The notes beneath the pieces are model-generated. The model was not told the origin of the DNA, did not search any database, and was given only the letters and a program-made list of their open reading frames with translations. A DNA stretch of 64,000 nucleotides, taken from NCBI RefSeq assembly GCF_029784155.1, contig NC_073693.1, forward strand, positions 152,617,442-152,681,441, read 5' to 3'. Made by a program: the position numbers and the translations under genes. The stretch comes from Uranotaenia lowii (taxonomy: Eukaryota > Arthropoda > Insecta > Diptera > Culicidae). Positions 46,239-58,300 of the stretch are shown piece by piece (position 1 is the first letter of the stretch; every line of letters starts with the position of its first letter).

Positions 46239-49200
46239 TAAATAATACTTTTAAATCTTAGCTTTTTCATTAGATCAATAATGGATCTCTTAAAAGGAAT
46301 ATCCTTCCACTGAGATTCATTTTTAACAAATATTGTTATATTCCCTCCTTACATTTCCTCGCATTAAATAATCACTTTGAAAGTTCTCAGCATTTTTAAA
46401 ACTTTGCTCGTTGTTTTTTCTTGTTTTGCTGCCAGACATTGCTGAGAACAGTTAGCGTCCATTACCAGGGGGCTCAAATCGAGCTTTTTGGTGTGGAGGG
46501 GTGTGGTGGGCCGCTAAGAAAAAAAAATTGTAGGAGATAAGGAATTCAGGTTAAAATAGTCAGATCCATGCCCTTGTCAAAAGTGTTTTCAGATCTTATC
46601 CTTTAACCTACACACCCAAACAAAAGTTTATTTGCTTAGATGCAGAGGTGAATTCGGTCTAAAAGCGCAAATTTATATCTGTCATCCCTTTCTCTATTTT
46701 TTCTGACTTTCTATTGACTACTAGGACGTGGCCGGCGCCCTTTGTTGATGTTCAGAAAGAGTTGTCAGTTTTGTACATTGAGAATGAGCTACTAACCCCA
46801 AGAATCATTCTTTTGAACTTTGTACAAAAGCCTTTTTAGTTCTATGATTAAGGTGGATGTGAGTAGTCAATCCAGCTAAGCGAACGACAAATTTCAATCG
46901 TTTTCGTTGCGTTAGTTTGCATAAATTTTATATTTTATTAAATTCCAATTAAATCGTTTGTACATGTTAATGTTCTTGAGACTATTGAAACAGCTTCAAC
47001 CATCATTACTCTTTTGAACACTGCTACGGACGTTTTGTACTTAAAAAAATATGGAAGATTTTTCCACAAAACTACATCTATGACGAACAGAGTAACACCA
47101 TGGATCAAAAAGTGATCAAACTAAACTGTGTGTCAATCGATTTTTTGTTTATTAAATTGAAACTGATTTATTTATAATTGTCTCAGAACCTATTTTTTGT
47201 CTAATGCCGGTTTAAATGCACACACAGCGCTCGGTACATCATTCAACAATATCCTTGCTGGCTGATTGTGATTGGATGTGGGATATGTTTTATATGATTT
47301 CTTTCAGACATATGCAATGCGGTTGCGCTTGGAGGACAATGCCATTTATTAGAAAGCTTGTTAATGCCGATCCGGCATATAATCTTATAGCGATAATTCC
47401 ACCTCCAAGGAAGTTTATTATTGGATTTAAGTTTGATTTGTGGCTGTTGCTCAAAATGCTGAACCAATTTAAAAAAATACAACAAAAAATTAGGACTGCA
47501 AGTTATTCAATGCTGTAAAGTTTATAGAAATTTGTTCAGTAGTTCCTTAGATATAAGGTGAAAGATCTGGCGTTCCCACTATTTTTCCTCGGTGGAACAT
47601 ATTGTAACTAAAAAACACGTTTTGTCATTGAGTGATAATACATTTCGTTAACTGCAAAAAAAAATCTGGGAAGAAGAGTTTATTTATTTATTTTGTCCTT
47701 AGTAAGTTAATCGATATTTTTTTAGTGTAAGTTTATCCACACAGAACACAATAACTAACCATAGTTGAGAACAAACTGGATCTAGTAAATTGGATCATTG
47801 GCCTCTACAAAACTAGCAGGATCATAAAACAAACTCATTTATTCGTATAGCGAAATTGGACTAATAAGTTTCATGCTAGGACGTGTCACTTGTTGAAATA
47901 TTTGTGACATTAACTTTAGAAATTCAACTTCTACGTTGACTCTCAAAATTCATCAAATAATCAAATTGTTTTTTAAACTTCGTTTCGAGGTCGATCTTGT
48001 TCTTTTTTATCATATTTTTTGCAATTTTCAACTATCAACACCCCTTGTCTAAGAAGTGGAAACAAAATTACTTATTTGATAGGAAAACCGGTAGCAGAGG
48101 TCATAAAACAAACCACCTAATAATGTGACCCATACGAAAGCGGGTGGAATGGGTTTTCCCTTAACCCTGTTAAAAATGCGTTCATATGCCGATCATGATC
48201 ATCGGCTGTCTCTCGCAGGCTGACGACCGGCGACGGTTAGTAAGTAGTACATTTTCGCGAACCATTTAATGAAGTTGTTGAGCCGGTGTTTAAAATGCCA
48301 TAAAACATGGCATCCGTCGTGCGAACGTTCGCTGGAATGGTTCTGCAAAGCGCCTTTTGCATCGCGGATTAACCTCAGCCCTTCCCCCTTGCCTCTTTAC
48401 TCTTTGCTGTGGTTCAGTCAGATCCATTCAAACATTTATGCCAAATCACACATCAGACCGACTGACTGGGACGTTAAATTTTCTCTTCGATGCTGCCGCC
48501 AAAACCCTAATTTACATAATTTACCTTTTATGACGTTTGCTGCTGCATCGAGAAAAGCTCACTCACATGCATGCAGTCAGCCTATCAGGTCAGTTTTAGT
48601 TGCTTCGAAGGAGAGTGATGCAAGCTCCAATTAATTTATTTAAATCAATTGATAGAACTGGTGTGATCAACAGTCGATATCCGATGGCGGCGGCTGGTCT
48701 TTTTGCTCGTTAAGGAGCTGTTAAGCACAATATTCGGAGTATAGGTTTTTGAGATTGCTTTGAAGGTTAGAAAAAAATAAATCTACACGTTCGGAAGCTC
48801 GGCAACTGGTGTTCGTTTAGCGAACCCAAATCGCAACCTATTGAATTCACGTTTAATAAATTGATTTGAATAATCATGTTCACATAATCCTTTAATGAAT
48901 CTCGAGGACGCGCCGAGACTAGAAGCGGTCTCAGAGGTAAAAAAAAATCTAGACATTGCGTGAAGCCCAGTAAAACAAATCCGTCTAGTACAAATGCTGT
49001 GACATGATTTATTCGATGAAAACGCCCAGCTGGTCACGTTATACTACATACAACTTACAAAATCCTAAATAATGAAAGCGGCCCTCATTTCTGTGTCAAC
49101 CATTAAAGGGGCTAGCTCTTTCTGACCACCTTCCTCCGTATTCGATTGACAAATCACATGACCCGTAAGCCATTTGCCAGCAAATTGGAAAAATGCTGCA

Positions 49201-49929
49201 CCCATATCACGTGAAAACAAGAACGAAAAACTCCATCAACCAGCAACAGTTGGTATGTACCTTTAAAAGCCCAAATCGCGCAGTTCCAAAACTCAATTCC
49301 ACCTAATTCCAAACGCAAACGCGTTTGGTTTCACGCACCATTATCAAAAAACCCAGCCCAACCAGCTTCTGCACAAACCGAGGAACCGCATTTTTATGCG
49401 CCCATGTGCAGAAATTTTAATTTGCAGTTTTAAGCGTTTATTAAATTACATAATTTATTGAAAATTATGCAGATCGCCAAGCTAAGGCGGCATGAGCGCG
49501 CACGCGCAAAAAAAAACTGCCTACACAACTGTGTGTTACTCGTTGTTGTTGGGAAACATATGGTCAAGAACTGAGACCATGCTCACAATCTTTCGGTCAT
49601 ATTGATACTTATTATACGCGAAATGGAAATATACGGTATGTTGGGTTTAGGCATCTTGTTAATGGTATTTTCAAGGACCAGAACAACATTGGCTTGCATA
49701 GTGGTTGATTCTGGTGGAAATTCGATAACGGGATAAGAAAAAAAAGGTGCAATAATTTTTCCCTTTTTCTTTTGCACAACATCAGGACAATTTTTAAAGA
49801 AAATATTTTTAAAAAAAATTGACTTGAATCGTATCATATAGGTAAACACCATCCAAACGTAATTTGAAGAGCAAACGGTGCATGCCCACATAAACCAACC
49901 AGACAATAATAGTCGTAAGATGATTACTT
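46239..49929. other. Intergenic stretch (3.7 kb), no supportable gene
   Basis: No recognisable element or gene. 48190-48650 is GC-richer, with a 121-codon + frame at 48269-48634 that starts with several Cys/His (CLKCHKTWHPSC) but has no further support. 46470-46530 (CCAGGGGGCTCAAATCGAGC) resembles a degraded repeat end. The remainder is AT-rich. Confidence 0.35.
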
Positions 49930-51150
49930 TGATCTTAACTTATTTTATTTACATAGTATTCCGTCTCACGACATAGTTTGATGAACATAATTCCTAAAAT
50001 TCACTCGGTCCATGGCAACCGTTTTCCAATTTCTTGGACACCCCACGTTTGCCAGATAACGCTGCACTTGGACTAATCACCTCGCTCGTTGCGCCCCGCT
50101 CGTCTTGTTCCTACCGGGTTCGTAGCGAACACCTGTTTTGCAGGACAGTCGTCCGGCATTCTCGCAACATGTCCTGCCCAGCGTATCCGGCCAGCCTTCA
50201 CCACCTTCTGGATACTGGGTTCGCCGTAGAGTCGCGCGAGTTCGTGGTTCATCCTCGCCTCCACACTCCGTTCTCCTGTACGCCGCCAAAGATGGTTCTT
50301 AACACTCGTCGCTCGAATACCCCAAGAAAGTCCTACTCGAGCACTATCCACGTCTCGTGCCCGTAGAGACACCGGTCTAATAAGCGTCGTGTACAGGATA
50401 TACTTTGAGCGAGGGCTCACGGCTGGTGTCTCATGTTGTCCGAGATAGACCAAGTCTCCGACTATCTCCAGCTCGTCGCTGTTGATCGTGACCTTGTTAT
50501 TACTGGACAAGCAGGTTCGGTTGGTCTCGGATTCACAGGCCAGCATATATTTCGTCTTGGACGTAGTTCGTTAGCCGTTTCAGTTTCCGGTAGATCTTCT
50601 ACACCGCCGCAGATGATCTGTCTACTATATCAATGTCGTCGGCAAAGCAGATAAGTTGAACTGGATCCGTTGAAATTTGTGCCCCGCCCACCGCTCGTCG
50701 AATAACACCTTCTAGCGTTACGTTGAACATCATGCAGGATAGACCATCGCGATCGCTTTGTAGTAGCCTCCTGCGCGATTCGAATGAACTCGACAATTCA
50801 CTCCGAATCCGCACACAGCAGTGCGTTCCATCCATCGTTACGTTAATCTTTCTGGTCAGCTTCCCGGAAAACCCGTTTCCATAGCTCGTCACGGTGGATC
50901 GTGTCGTATGCGGCTTTGAAGTCGATGAATAGATGGCACCAGGGAATAGGGACTTGGTGTTTACGGCATTTTTTAAGAAATTGCCGTAGTGTGAAGATCT
51001 GGCCCTTCGTTGACCTTTCTTCCATAAAGCCGGACTGATAACTCCCATAAATCTGTTTGCCTGTGGCGTTAGGCGGCGGAGTAGGGTTCGGGCCAACACT
51101 TTGTAGGTGACATTGAAGAGTTCTGCCACCTTTCCCAATCCGGTTGCTGT
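49930..51150 (-). pseudogene. Degenerate non-LTR retrotransposon (RTE/JAM1-like RT half), 5'-truncated
   Basis: On the minus strand from about 51140 downwards the frames give LFNVTYKVLARTLLRRLTP, then in a shifted frame ERSTKGQIFTLRQFLKKC and HLFIDFKAAYDTIHRDELW (about 50930-51025), then LSCMMFNVTLEGVIRRA, ICFADDIDIVDR (catalytic FADD, about 50610-50650), GDLVYLGQHE and finally GRIRWAGHVARMPDDCPAKQ with FATNPVGTRR near 50073-50170. This is the usual RT core and C-terminal block order. Frames change at least four times, so it is dead. The 5' part is missing and the 3' end near 49930 has AATAAA in an A-rich stretch. The clade call rests on remembered similarity. Confidence 0.85.
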
Positions 51151-51300
51151 TTAAAACTCTTGTCCCGAAAGCTGTCTAAAGTCTGCCTTGGCACAGGTTT
51201 CGTCGTCCATTACCACGCTTACAAACCTTGTCAACAATGTCGTATTCAGCTTCCGAGATCTTGTTTTGCCGGTTTTGCTTTTCATTGTTTGTTTGTTTAT
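51150..51300 (-). pseudogene. Mariner transposase fragment around the first catalytic Asp
   Basis: The minus strand reads FVSVVMDDETCAKADFRQ then LSGQEF and a stop. MDDET.(A/V)K.DF is the same block as MDDETYVKMDF at 22948-23220. Only about 50 codons remain. It directly abuts the 5' broken end of the RTE-like fragment, so one inserted into, or recombined with, the other. Confidence 0.75.
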
Positions 51301-52785
51301 TATTCCAGTAGAGTTAGAATACAATATTCTTTTAAATAACTACTTGCGTGATTTACATTTGTATTTATCGTTCACTTCGGTTTCCTAAAACTAATTTTGG
51401 TTTCCTATATCTAACAATCTATTTTATAGGCCGTTTTTATCTAAGTTACAAACTTAGAAAAAGTGCTAACTTTGGTGCTGTTTCCAGAAGTTCAGACATT
51501 CTCGCTTGAAAGTGGCTTCTGATTGTAAACGCTTCAGTTCAGGTGGTAAGGAATTGTAGTTCATTGGGATTAGCAGTCACCACCTTCTTTAAAAGTCGAT
51601 AGTCCGGATCGTTTTTAGGCTTCATTCACGGTTGTAGACGATATTCCCAACTTATGGCGCCATCTCGAACGGAGAGATTGGAGTTTCGCTTGAAAGTGCT
51701 AGTCACCCCTCTGTTCGTCATTGCGGTTCCCGAATTTTGATTTCCCCCAGATCCCGGCTTCCCAGTTGTCAAAATACGTTCCCTGAACAATTTTACTAAT
51801 TTGTTGCCGGTTGATTTCATCACATTCAACGATTTGCTTTTTCCGCGTGCGTGTAGTTTCTGATTCGTAGCTCTTGCTTGGACACCATTTTGAAAACTTA
51901 AGACCTAATGTAGAAAACCAAATAGAAGCATCATTCTACACACACATACCTACCAAATTAGGGGTGTTCTGGTTTTTTATATGAATGATTAGAAAAAATA
52001 CGGCAAATTTAAGTTGACCACTTTTTAATCCAAACACCCTTTAATTTGAAGAAAAAAAGCTGAAGAGGTTGTATATAAGACACAACCACAAGAATAACGT
52101 AGATTTACGGAGTTTTTATATCTTCCCAAGAAAACAATTTTTATTACGAGATTATTGTTTTTGAATCATTTTGATTTTCATATAATATTTTTTGTAAGTT
52201 TGCATTAATGACAACTCGAAGAATTCACAATCAATAAATCATTAGCTTTTCTAATTCTAGTTCATTTAACTATTTCTTGCTATCGCAAATGGCGTTTCTA
52301 GTCATCCTTAACGCCATAAAGCCTAATCCACTCGAGGCAACTTTAACTGCGATTTTGGTTGTGAGACGAACTTGGTCTGTTGTTGTTGGAAACTTTAGAC
52401 AATCTTAGCATCTCCCGAATAAATCGGCAGACATTTAGACCATTGGGGGGACAATTCGAGACCAACTGTCTTCTAGTGTAGACTATCCTTAATACTGCAA
52501 CATGTAAACGAGCCAGCTCCAGCGCAACCTCCTAAGCATTGCGAGCAAAAGCGATAAAGTCAAACCCCATTTAACTTTACATGTTTTTAGTTCAAAAGTT
52601 ACTGAGCAACTTATCGAATTCGTTCAAATTTTTATTTTATATGCCGAAAATATCAGGTACCTATGGTGCAAAGCTGGTACCAATGGGTATTATGCAAAGC
52701 ATAATAACGAAAAAAAGGGTGGAGCACACGTGTAGAGAATCGACGAGCAAAAGCATGCTTTGATCCGTTGGTGTTTCTTTCTGAT
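51301..52785. other. Intergenic with a possible retroelement 3' fragment
   Basis: 51480-51830 has a minus-strand frame (INRQQISKIV would-be block; GTYFDNWEAGIWG after frame change) that reads like coding relic of a retroelement, with an A-rich ACAAACAAACAATG tail near 51285-51300 on the minus strand. I cannot place it in a family. 51900-52785 is AT-rich without features. Confidence 0.3.
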
Positions 52786-52950
52786 CAAAGCATACTACCG
52801 GCCAAAAGTTTGGGATCACCCCTTCTAAACCATGAAAACACTAATAAAAAAAAAACATTAAAATTTTGAGCAATAAATTTTCTTATATTTCAAATTATCA
52901 AATAGCTACCTAAGTTATCGATAAAAAGTTTGGGATCACTCTGTAGCATT
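52786..52950 (+). mobile_element. Tc1-like terminal repeat fragment
   Basis: CGGCCAAAAGTTTGGGATCACC at about 52798 resembles the ends of Tc1-family elements. AAAAGTTTGGGATCAC recurs at about 52925-52940, fitting the IR/DR plan with two transposase-binding repeats. No second end is seen; the retroelement fragment at 52972 begins just after. Confidence 0.5.
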
Positions 52951-52971
52951 GTGTATCGGCCTAAATTTATT

Positions 52972-53800
52972 TATTTTTTATTTATTTATTGGATATATCC
53001 CGGCTTTCTTAAAATTATCTTACATACAGTTATCTTCTTAATAATAAAATGTAAAGATTTTTGATTATAGATAAACGTGGATAAACTTAAATTGAAATCA
53101 ATGACACTGTTAACACTTTTTATTTCCCTCATGAATCTAAGGGCTGGCTCGTTGCGACTGTAGTTTGTTCGGCGATTCTCAGGAGCGTAAAGTCTTCGTC
53201 TTCTTAAGACCACATTGCTGGTGTTAGCTGTCAATCGTGAGCGTAGAAATGTTGAGTTGGTCAAACCGCGTTCAACTTTCATAAAGAACATCATATCATT
53301 TATGCGATGTCGGTTCTCTAATAAATCCAGATCCAAAAGGTAACAGATGTGTTCGTAATCTGGCAAATCTTCTCTCCAGCCTAGATTCCTGACAGCGAAT
53401 CTCACAAAGCGTTTCTATGCTCCTTACAATTTGCTTATATGGACATTGTACATTGGCCTCCAGACTATACTCGCGAAATCGAATCTAGATCTTACCAAAC
53501 TGACATACAGGTTTTTGATAGTGTATGAATCTTCCAATTTTCCAGCAAAGCGCCGCACTATACCGATAAGTGCAAGCCCATCCGATACCAAGTTATTAAT
53601 GTGGTCTCTGAAACTTAATCCGGAATCCAAAGTGACGCCTAAGTCCAATAAGCTGGTAACTCTTTGAATGTCATCGCCGCCGAGGGTGTACCTGAACAGG
53701 ATCGGAGTATTGCTTCTGGTAAACGAAATCGTTGAGCATTTGGAGATATTCACGTTTAGCTTGCATCCGTTCACAATCATTATTTTGAAGGAGGGAATCT
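52972..53800 (-). pseudogene. Non-LTR retrotransposon fragment: RT C-terminus and tail domain
   Basis: Minus-strand frames 53780-53424 and 53405-52986 give ISKCSTISFTRS, SLLDLGVTLDSGLSFRDHI, KNLYVSLVRSRFDFASIVW, then LPDYEHICYLLDLDLLENR and NEPALRFMREIKSVNSVIDF. LGV.LD.(G/K)L.F..HI is the conserved block after the FADD box, and the rest is the typical tail of mosquito and fly non-LTR ORF2 proteins. The two parts are separated by a frame break near 53410. The catalytic domain is missing, so the copy is 5'-truncated at about 53800. The 3' end carries an AAATA-rich tail (TAAATAAAAAATAAATAAAT) at 52965-52990. Clade not assigned. Confidence 0.85.
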
Positions 53801-53919
53801 AAACTTTTAGCCAGCAGTGTTGGTAGTAGGTACACCAACTGCAATCTGTAACCTGGAAATCCCGTGCTATGTGTTAGTAAAAGTTTATTTTTTGTAAACG
53901 TTGTAACCATGACTATTCG

Positions 53920-53930
53920 TGACGTCAGTT
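53920..53930 (+). promoter_or_regulatory. CRE-like palindrome overlapping an initiator, upstream of the exon at 54242
   Basis: TGACGTCA (53920-53927), the perfect CREB/ATF site, overlaps TCAGTT (53925-53930), the arthropod initiator. A half site TGACGTAG follows at 54033. The exon with a start codon lies 310 bases downstream. Suggestive but unproven. Confidence 0.35.
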
Positions 53931-54241
53931 GCATTTTCAAACAAACAACCAACAGCGAAAACTATAGAGAAAAAAATCATTGCCAACTGCTGTTTACAAT
54001 TCTCGCCTAGGATACATAAACATCCTAGCAAGTGACGTAGGCTTTGTTTACTTTTTTTACTTTTTGAATAACGAGTTCTGTAATAGTGCTCTCATGTGCT
54101 TAATGCTGGGAAAAAGTATACCATAATTTGTCACCAAATTATTTAAAAAAAAACTGTAACAAGTGTCGCCAGATTTTTGCAGATTTTTGATTACTTCATA
54201 CGGAGAGACGACTCGTTGCGCTCCTACAACGTCTTGTAGAG

Positions 54242-54396
54242 ATGGCTGCCCGCACAATGTTCCTTATCTCCGAGAGAGCCTCTGGATTCATGCTCTTGGC
54301 TGGGCGAGCAGTACCAGCCACGCAAGAAATTTCGGGAACACACATCCGCAACTTTGAAATGTTAAAACACAACTTGCCAATTGATTTTCACGGCAG
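54242..54396 (+). CDS. First coding exon of an unidentified small protein (partial)
   Basis: ATG at 54242 (context TAGAGATGG, acceptable for insects) opens 51 codons plus two bases, ending at CGGCAG|GTATGT, a strong donor. The peptide starts MAARTMFLISERASGFMLLA, continues GRAVPATQEISGTHIRNFEM and ends LKHNLPIDFHG. Arg/Ser/Ala-rich, weakly hydrophobic starts like this are common in mitochondrial presequences, and the NLP(I/F)...(R/K)(Y/W) ending recalls small cytochrome oxidase subunits. That is only a resemblance and I do not name the gene. Read without splicing, it stops four codons later. I found no matching phase-2 acceptor followed by an open frame in the window, so the rest lies in a distant exon, or this is a stranded duplicate. 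No gene neighbour; a decayed retroelement ends 440 bp upstream. Confidence 0.5.
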
Positions 54397-54760
54397 GTAT
54401 GTATATTAATAAATTTTCTAGTACCAATTCGTATTTGCGCTTTAATGGTATTGGTGAGATGTCCGTTAAAGAGGTTATTTTCGTGACGCTAGCAGTGATG
54501 CCAACTTATTTTGAGAAATGTCTGGAAAATTTTGAAAAAATGTCTGGAAAAGTCTGGATGGCAAACTTTATAGGTGATGACCTTTGGCCTCTTGGAAAAC
54601 AAGTAGACCCAATCAAAGTTAGGGAAACGGTTGTTGATTTTCCAAATAAAAAATAAAAAAAACGTGTTATAAATCTGTAATCAGATTTTTAGACTTTTCA
54701 GAGAGAAAGCTTCGAACGTGAATTTAGAGGAAAAAAGAGAACTAAGATTATTCATTTCAG
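54397..54760. other. Presumed intron or intergenic, AT-rich
   Basis: It follows the donor at 54397. The word AAATGTCTGGAAAA is repeated at 54516-54560, and GTGATGCCAACTT near 54495 resembles a MITE end without a partner. No exon seen. Confidence 0.35.
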
Positions 54761-55356
54761 CACCAACATGTGAAAAGGGTATAAAAGACAACGTAAACAA
54801 AACCCGTTTTCAATGGATTCAAATAGCCCAATATGAACTCTACTTAACACAAGAACCGTTTTTAGTTTTTCAGTTTTCGTAAGATTTATAATGCAGTTTG
54901 AGCAAAGTATCTACAAAATTTAGTGCCAAGAAATGACATCATCCTCACACAGATTGTTTTATACACCATTTACTCCACAACAAAGCAAACGGTCTAGATG
55001 CAAAGATAAAAAGGGAAGAATGTGGAAAGTTATTCACTCACTTCTACAGCGAGAACCATAAGCCTTTGGCAAAAAAAGGGGAAATTTTATCTCCATCTCA
55101 CTCACACATATGAGACATACAGTACAAAGCAAAGGGTGTACAAAACATTTAAACGAATTTCATACTCCAGCTAGGGTCTATAAACAATTGCGAGCTATTT
55201 TTTCATGATATCACCGTCGTATCGATAAAAACGTATTTAGAATGATCCTACGCACCGTTTTCCATGAATAAGAGATTTGAAAAAGATTGCAAAATTTTCA
55301 AACGCGTTTTTCTCGAAACGTCATAAATGAACATAGACCCTTTTCACGTGTTGGTG
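54761..55356. mobile_element. Non-autonomous TIR element (family 1, copy 2)
   Basis: The left end CACCAACATGTGAAAAGGGT (54761-54780) pairs with ACCCTTTTCACGTGTTGGTG (55337-55356), 19 of 20 bases. The 596-bp body holds words also found in copy 1 at 4631-5567 (TATACACC.TTT, AAACGCGTTTTTCTCGA inverted, ATCGATAAAAACG) but lacks its tandem duplication. Non-coding. Confidence 0.85.
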
Positions 55357-58300
55357 CGTATTTGGTGATTTAAATGCTAGAATGCTATATACTGTTAAAT
55401 ATAGATTTTGGAGAACCCAAGTATATTTTATAGAAATAATAATTAAATAAACAGAATACAATTTATATTTGTGTTAAACAATCAATTTATTGAAATGAGA
55501 TACAGAATAATGACGAATGACTGTCAGAGAGCCAGAATTTCTTAAGTTATGAAGAAGGCCTCTTAGAAACTATTTCTTTTAAATATCTGTTACTTCGAGT
55601 AGTGCATGGGTGGTCAAGATTTTCACCTAAATTGACTTATTTTGAAGCTAAGGGGACAGCTGTAAATGAATTTCTTTATAAAAATTTCACATCATGGATC
55701 CATCGATGGATAGCTTATGGACTCTTGATGACACCGAATGTATGCAATCACTATTTTCTTTCATTGTAGGTACATAAATTTCCCACCGGCGGATCCAGAT
55801 TGTGAAATTTTTTTTAAAGACATTCGTTTTCTGCTATCCAGTAGCTTCAAAATAAGGCAACTATGCTTATGCTTATGCTTATGATACGTACACAGCCAGA
55901 TCTTGTCAGCATCCCGGTGAATAGTAAAAATACATTTACTATTCATCTTATCAAGGCCGGGCCCACTGTGCAGTATTGGACGCAGAGACGACTGGAACCA
56001 GGGGAGGAAGAAACGTGGACAACAGTACCATACGTTCCCATGTTAATTTTATATTTATTCGTTGGGAGCATAGATGCTAAGATATTTCTATGCTCCTTAG
56101 TGTTGGGCCTTGCAATTCTTCCTTCAGGGGATGGAAATGAGGTTTTTCTACATGGAGTCCAAAATTTAACAATACAATAATTAAAGAAATTTCTTTAATC
56201 ATTATACACTGTTAAGTTCTGGATCCCTGTACCTTCATCTCAGGTCATCGACCATGGTTATAGCGCCATTGCCCGCTTTTGAAAAGATTTGAAAGAGCAA
56301 AGAAATTATTAATACAGCACCAAAATCCTTAGAATTTTTCCATTCTAAAAGATTTCAGCGCCAAAAGGAATACATACACATTATGACATACTAAAAATAT
56401 CAAAAGCAAAATTCTAAAAACAATTATTTATTATTAAATTTAATAACAATGATTAAAACAACGTGTATTGCGCGCAATACATAATATCATTAGTTGTGCG
56501 TTATGTTTCCAGTATACATATTTAAACAATTCGGTTGGCATCTACTAGAATTATCAGATTAATAAAAGGTCACAAAATTATGGAAAATCAAGTGTCACGT
56601 TGTGCGAAAAAAGTGGTGTTTAAAAAAAAACCTATGAAAATGTCAATGAGAAAAATATGTATACAGTCAAAATTCAATTTTTTCATCGACGCGACGATAT
56701 GAATTCCATTAGGATTTGTCTATGTATCGTGTGACCAACCTCTTTTGACTAAGTGTTGGTGAATCTCGTTTTTAAATTTTTTTTCCCCATGTTTCAGCTT
56801 ATTTTGATTTGATAGCATAGGAGATTAAAAGCTTAAATCTGAGAAAAAAGTTTAAATCTGACAAAAAAAAAACAAAAAAAAAACCTAAATCTGATAGATG
56901 TGCTCCACGAACAATAATTCAATTTGGTATGCAACCAAAACTAGAGAAAAATCAAAGAATTATGGGTATTTGTTATTATTTTTAACATCACAGCTTTGTC
57001 AGAGAAAACTCGAAAGTGGGCCTGTTTGCAAAAAAAAACTTATTCATTTTGTTGACATCCGCCACCGTGAATGGGATCAAAGCAAGCTGATTTTTTGACA
57101 CACGCGAGTTTGATTTTGGTTGTGAGAAGAAGAGAGAAAACAAGGAAAGAATAATGATTTGGAACGTGCTCACCAAATTACAGCCTTTGCTTGTGGTCTT
57201 CCTGTCTCGACATGTTGAAACACGTCGGAATGTTGAACGGCAGCGAGCGAAGGCGTCATTCTGATTTTATTTTCTTCCTATAATATTTCACTTCACTCAT
57301 TACAAATATTGAAATAATTTATTGCACCAATTCTTTCGTCTCTACATCCAATTTCAACTTTAATTATTTCACTCCCAGCCCAACCATTTTTTTTTTCAAT
57401 TTAAATTGCACTTCAATAGATTGATTTTTCCTTCCTTGAATTTCGATTCTTATCACAATTTACACCCGCGGAATCATTATCGAACAACTTGTTTTCAACA
57501 TTTTTCGAACAATTTAAAAATTGTTTCTTCGATTCCACTCGGACACATGATGCGTAATATCCAATTGCCCAGTAGCTTCAAAATAAGGCAACTATGGTAA
57601 AAATCTTGGCAACCCATGGTGTAGTGGGCGCCTGGACAAAATATTTTAAATATCATGTGTATTATTATTACACTTGTTAAAGAAATGAAACAAGTCCAAA
57701 AGATGCTTGTAATCACTGAAGTTTAGATCCCGAATAATAATCCTATTATCGAACCCCCCTAATGTACATTAATCGTTCAAAAACTGACATTTACATAATT
57801 TTAATGCAATTGAATACAAAGCAGATAAGATGACACAAGAATGAAACTTCAAGAATACAATAAAAACTATTAAAAGTAACTACCTACTAATAGAACAAAC
57901 TATTAATGAATTCTAATTAATAAGTGTCGATTGAGTTTCAAAGCAAACGCACAAGGCTGCACGAGCTGAATCGCCACTCATCTAGCAAAACTGATTCATG
58001 CTCCATCCGAAAGCTTTTTGTCGCACATGCCAAAGTCAGTCATAATTGAAAGCCACGCACCTTAGCGAATGAATGCTCACACTGCTCAGGCACAAAAAAA
58101 ACAATGATTTATGATTCGTTCTTGTTTCGATAATGGGTACGCAGGTTCGATCTTAAGCAGAGCAACGCGGTGTCGATCGCAAAAAGCTCTTGCTGTGGAC
58201 TCCACCTCTTGATGGATATCCAAACTACTAACATGACATGGTGGCGGCGTGGCGCAAAGTTAGCGCATAGAAGTAGCCACCAGTAGCTGTCATTTACACA

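Noticed and set aside
48269..48634. 121-codon frame with CLKCHKTWHPSC, resembling part of a PHD or zinc finger
   Set aside because: The Cys/His pattern is incomplete, the rest has no domain character, and no splice or promoter signals accompany it.
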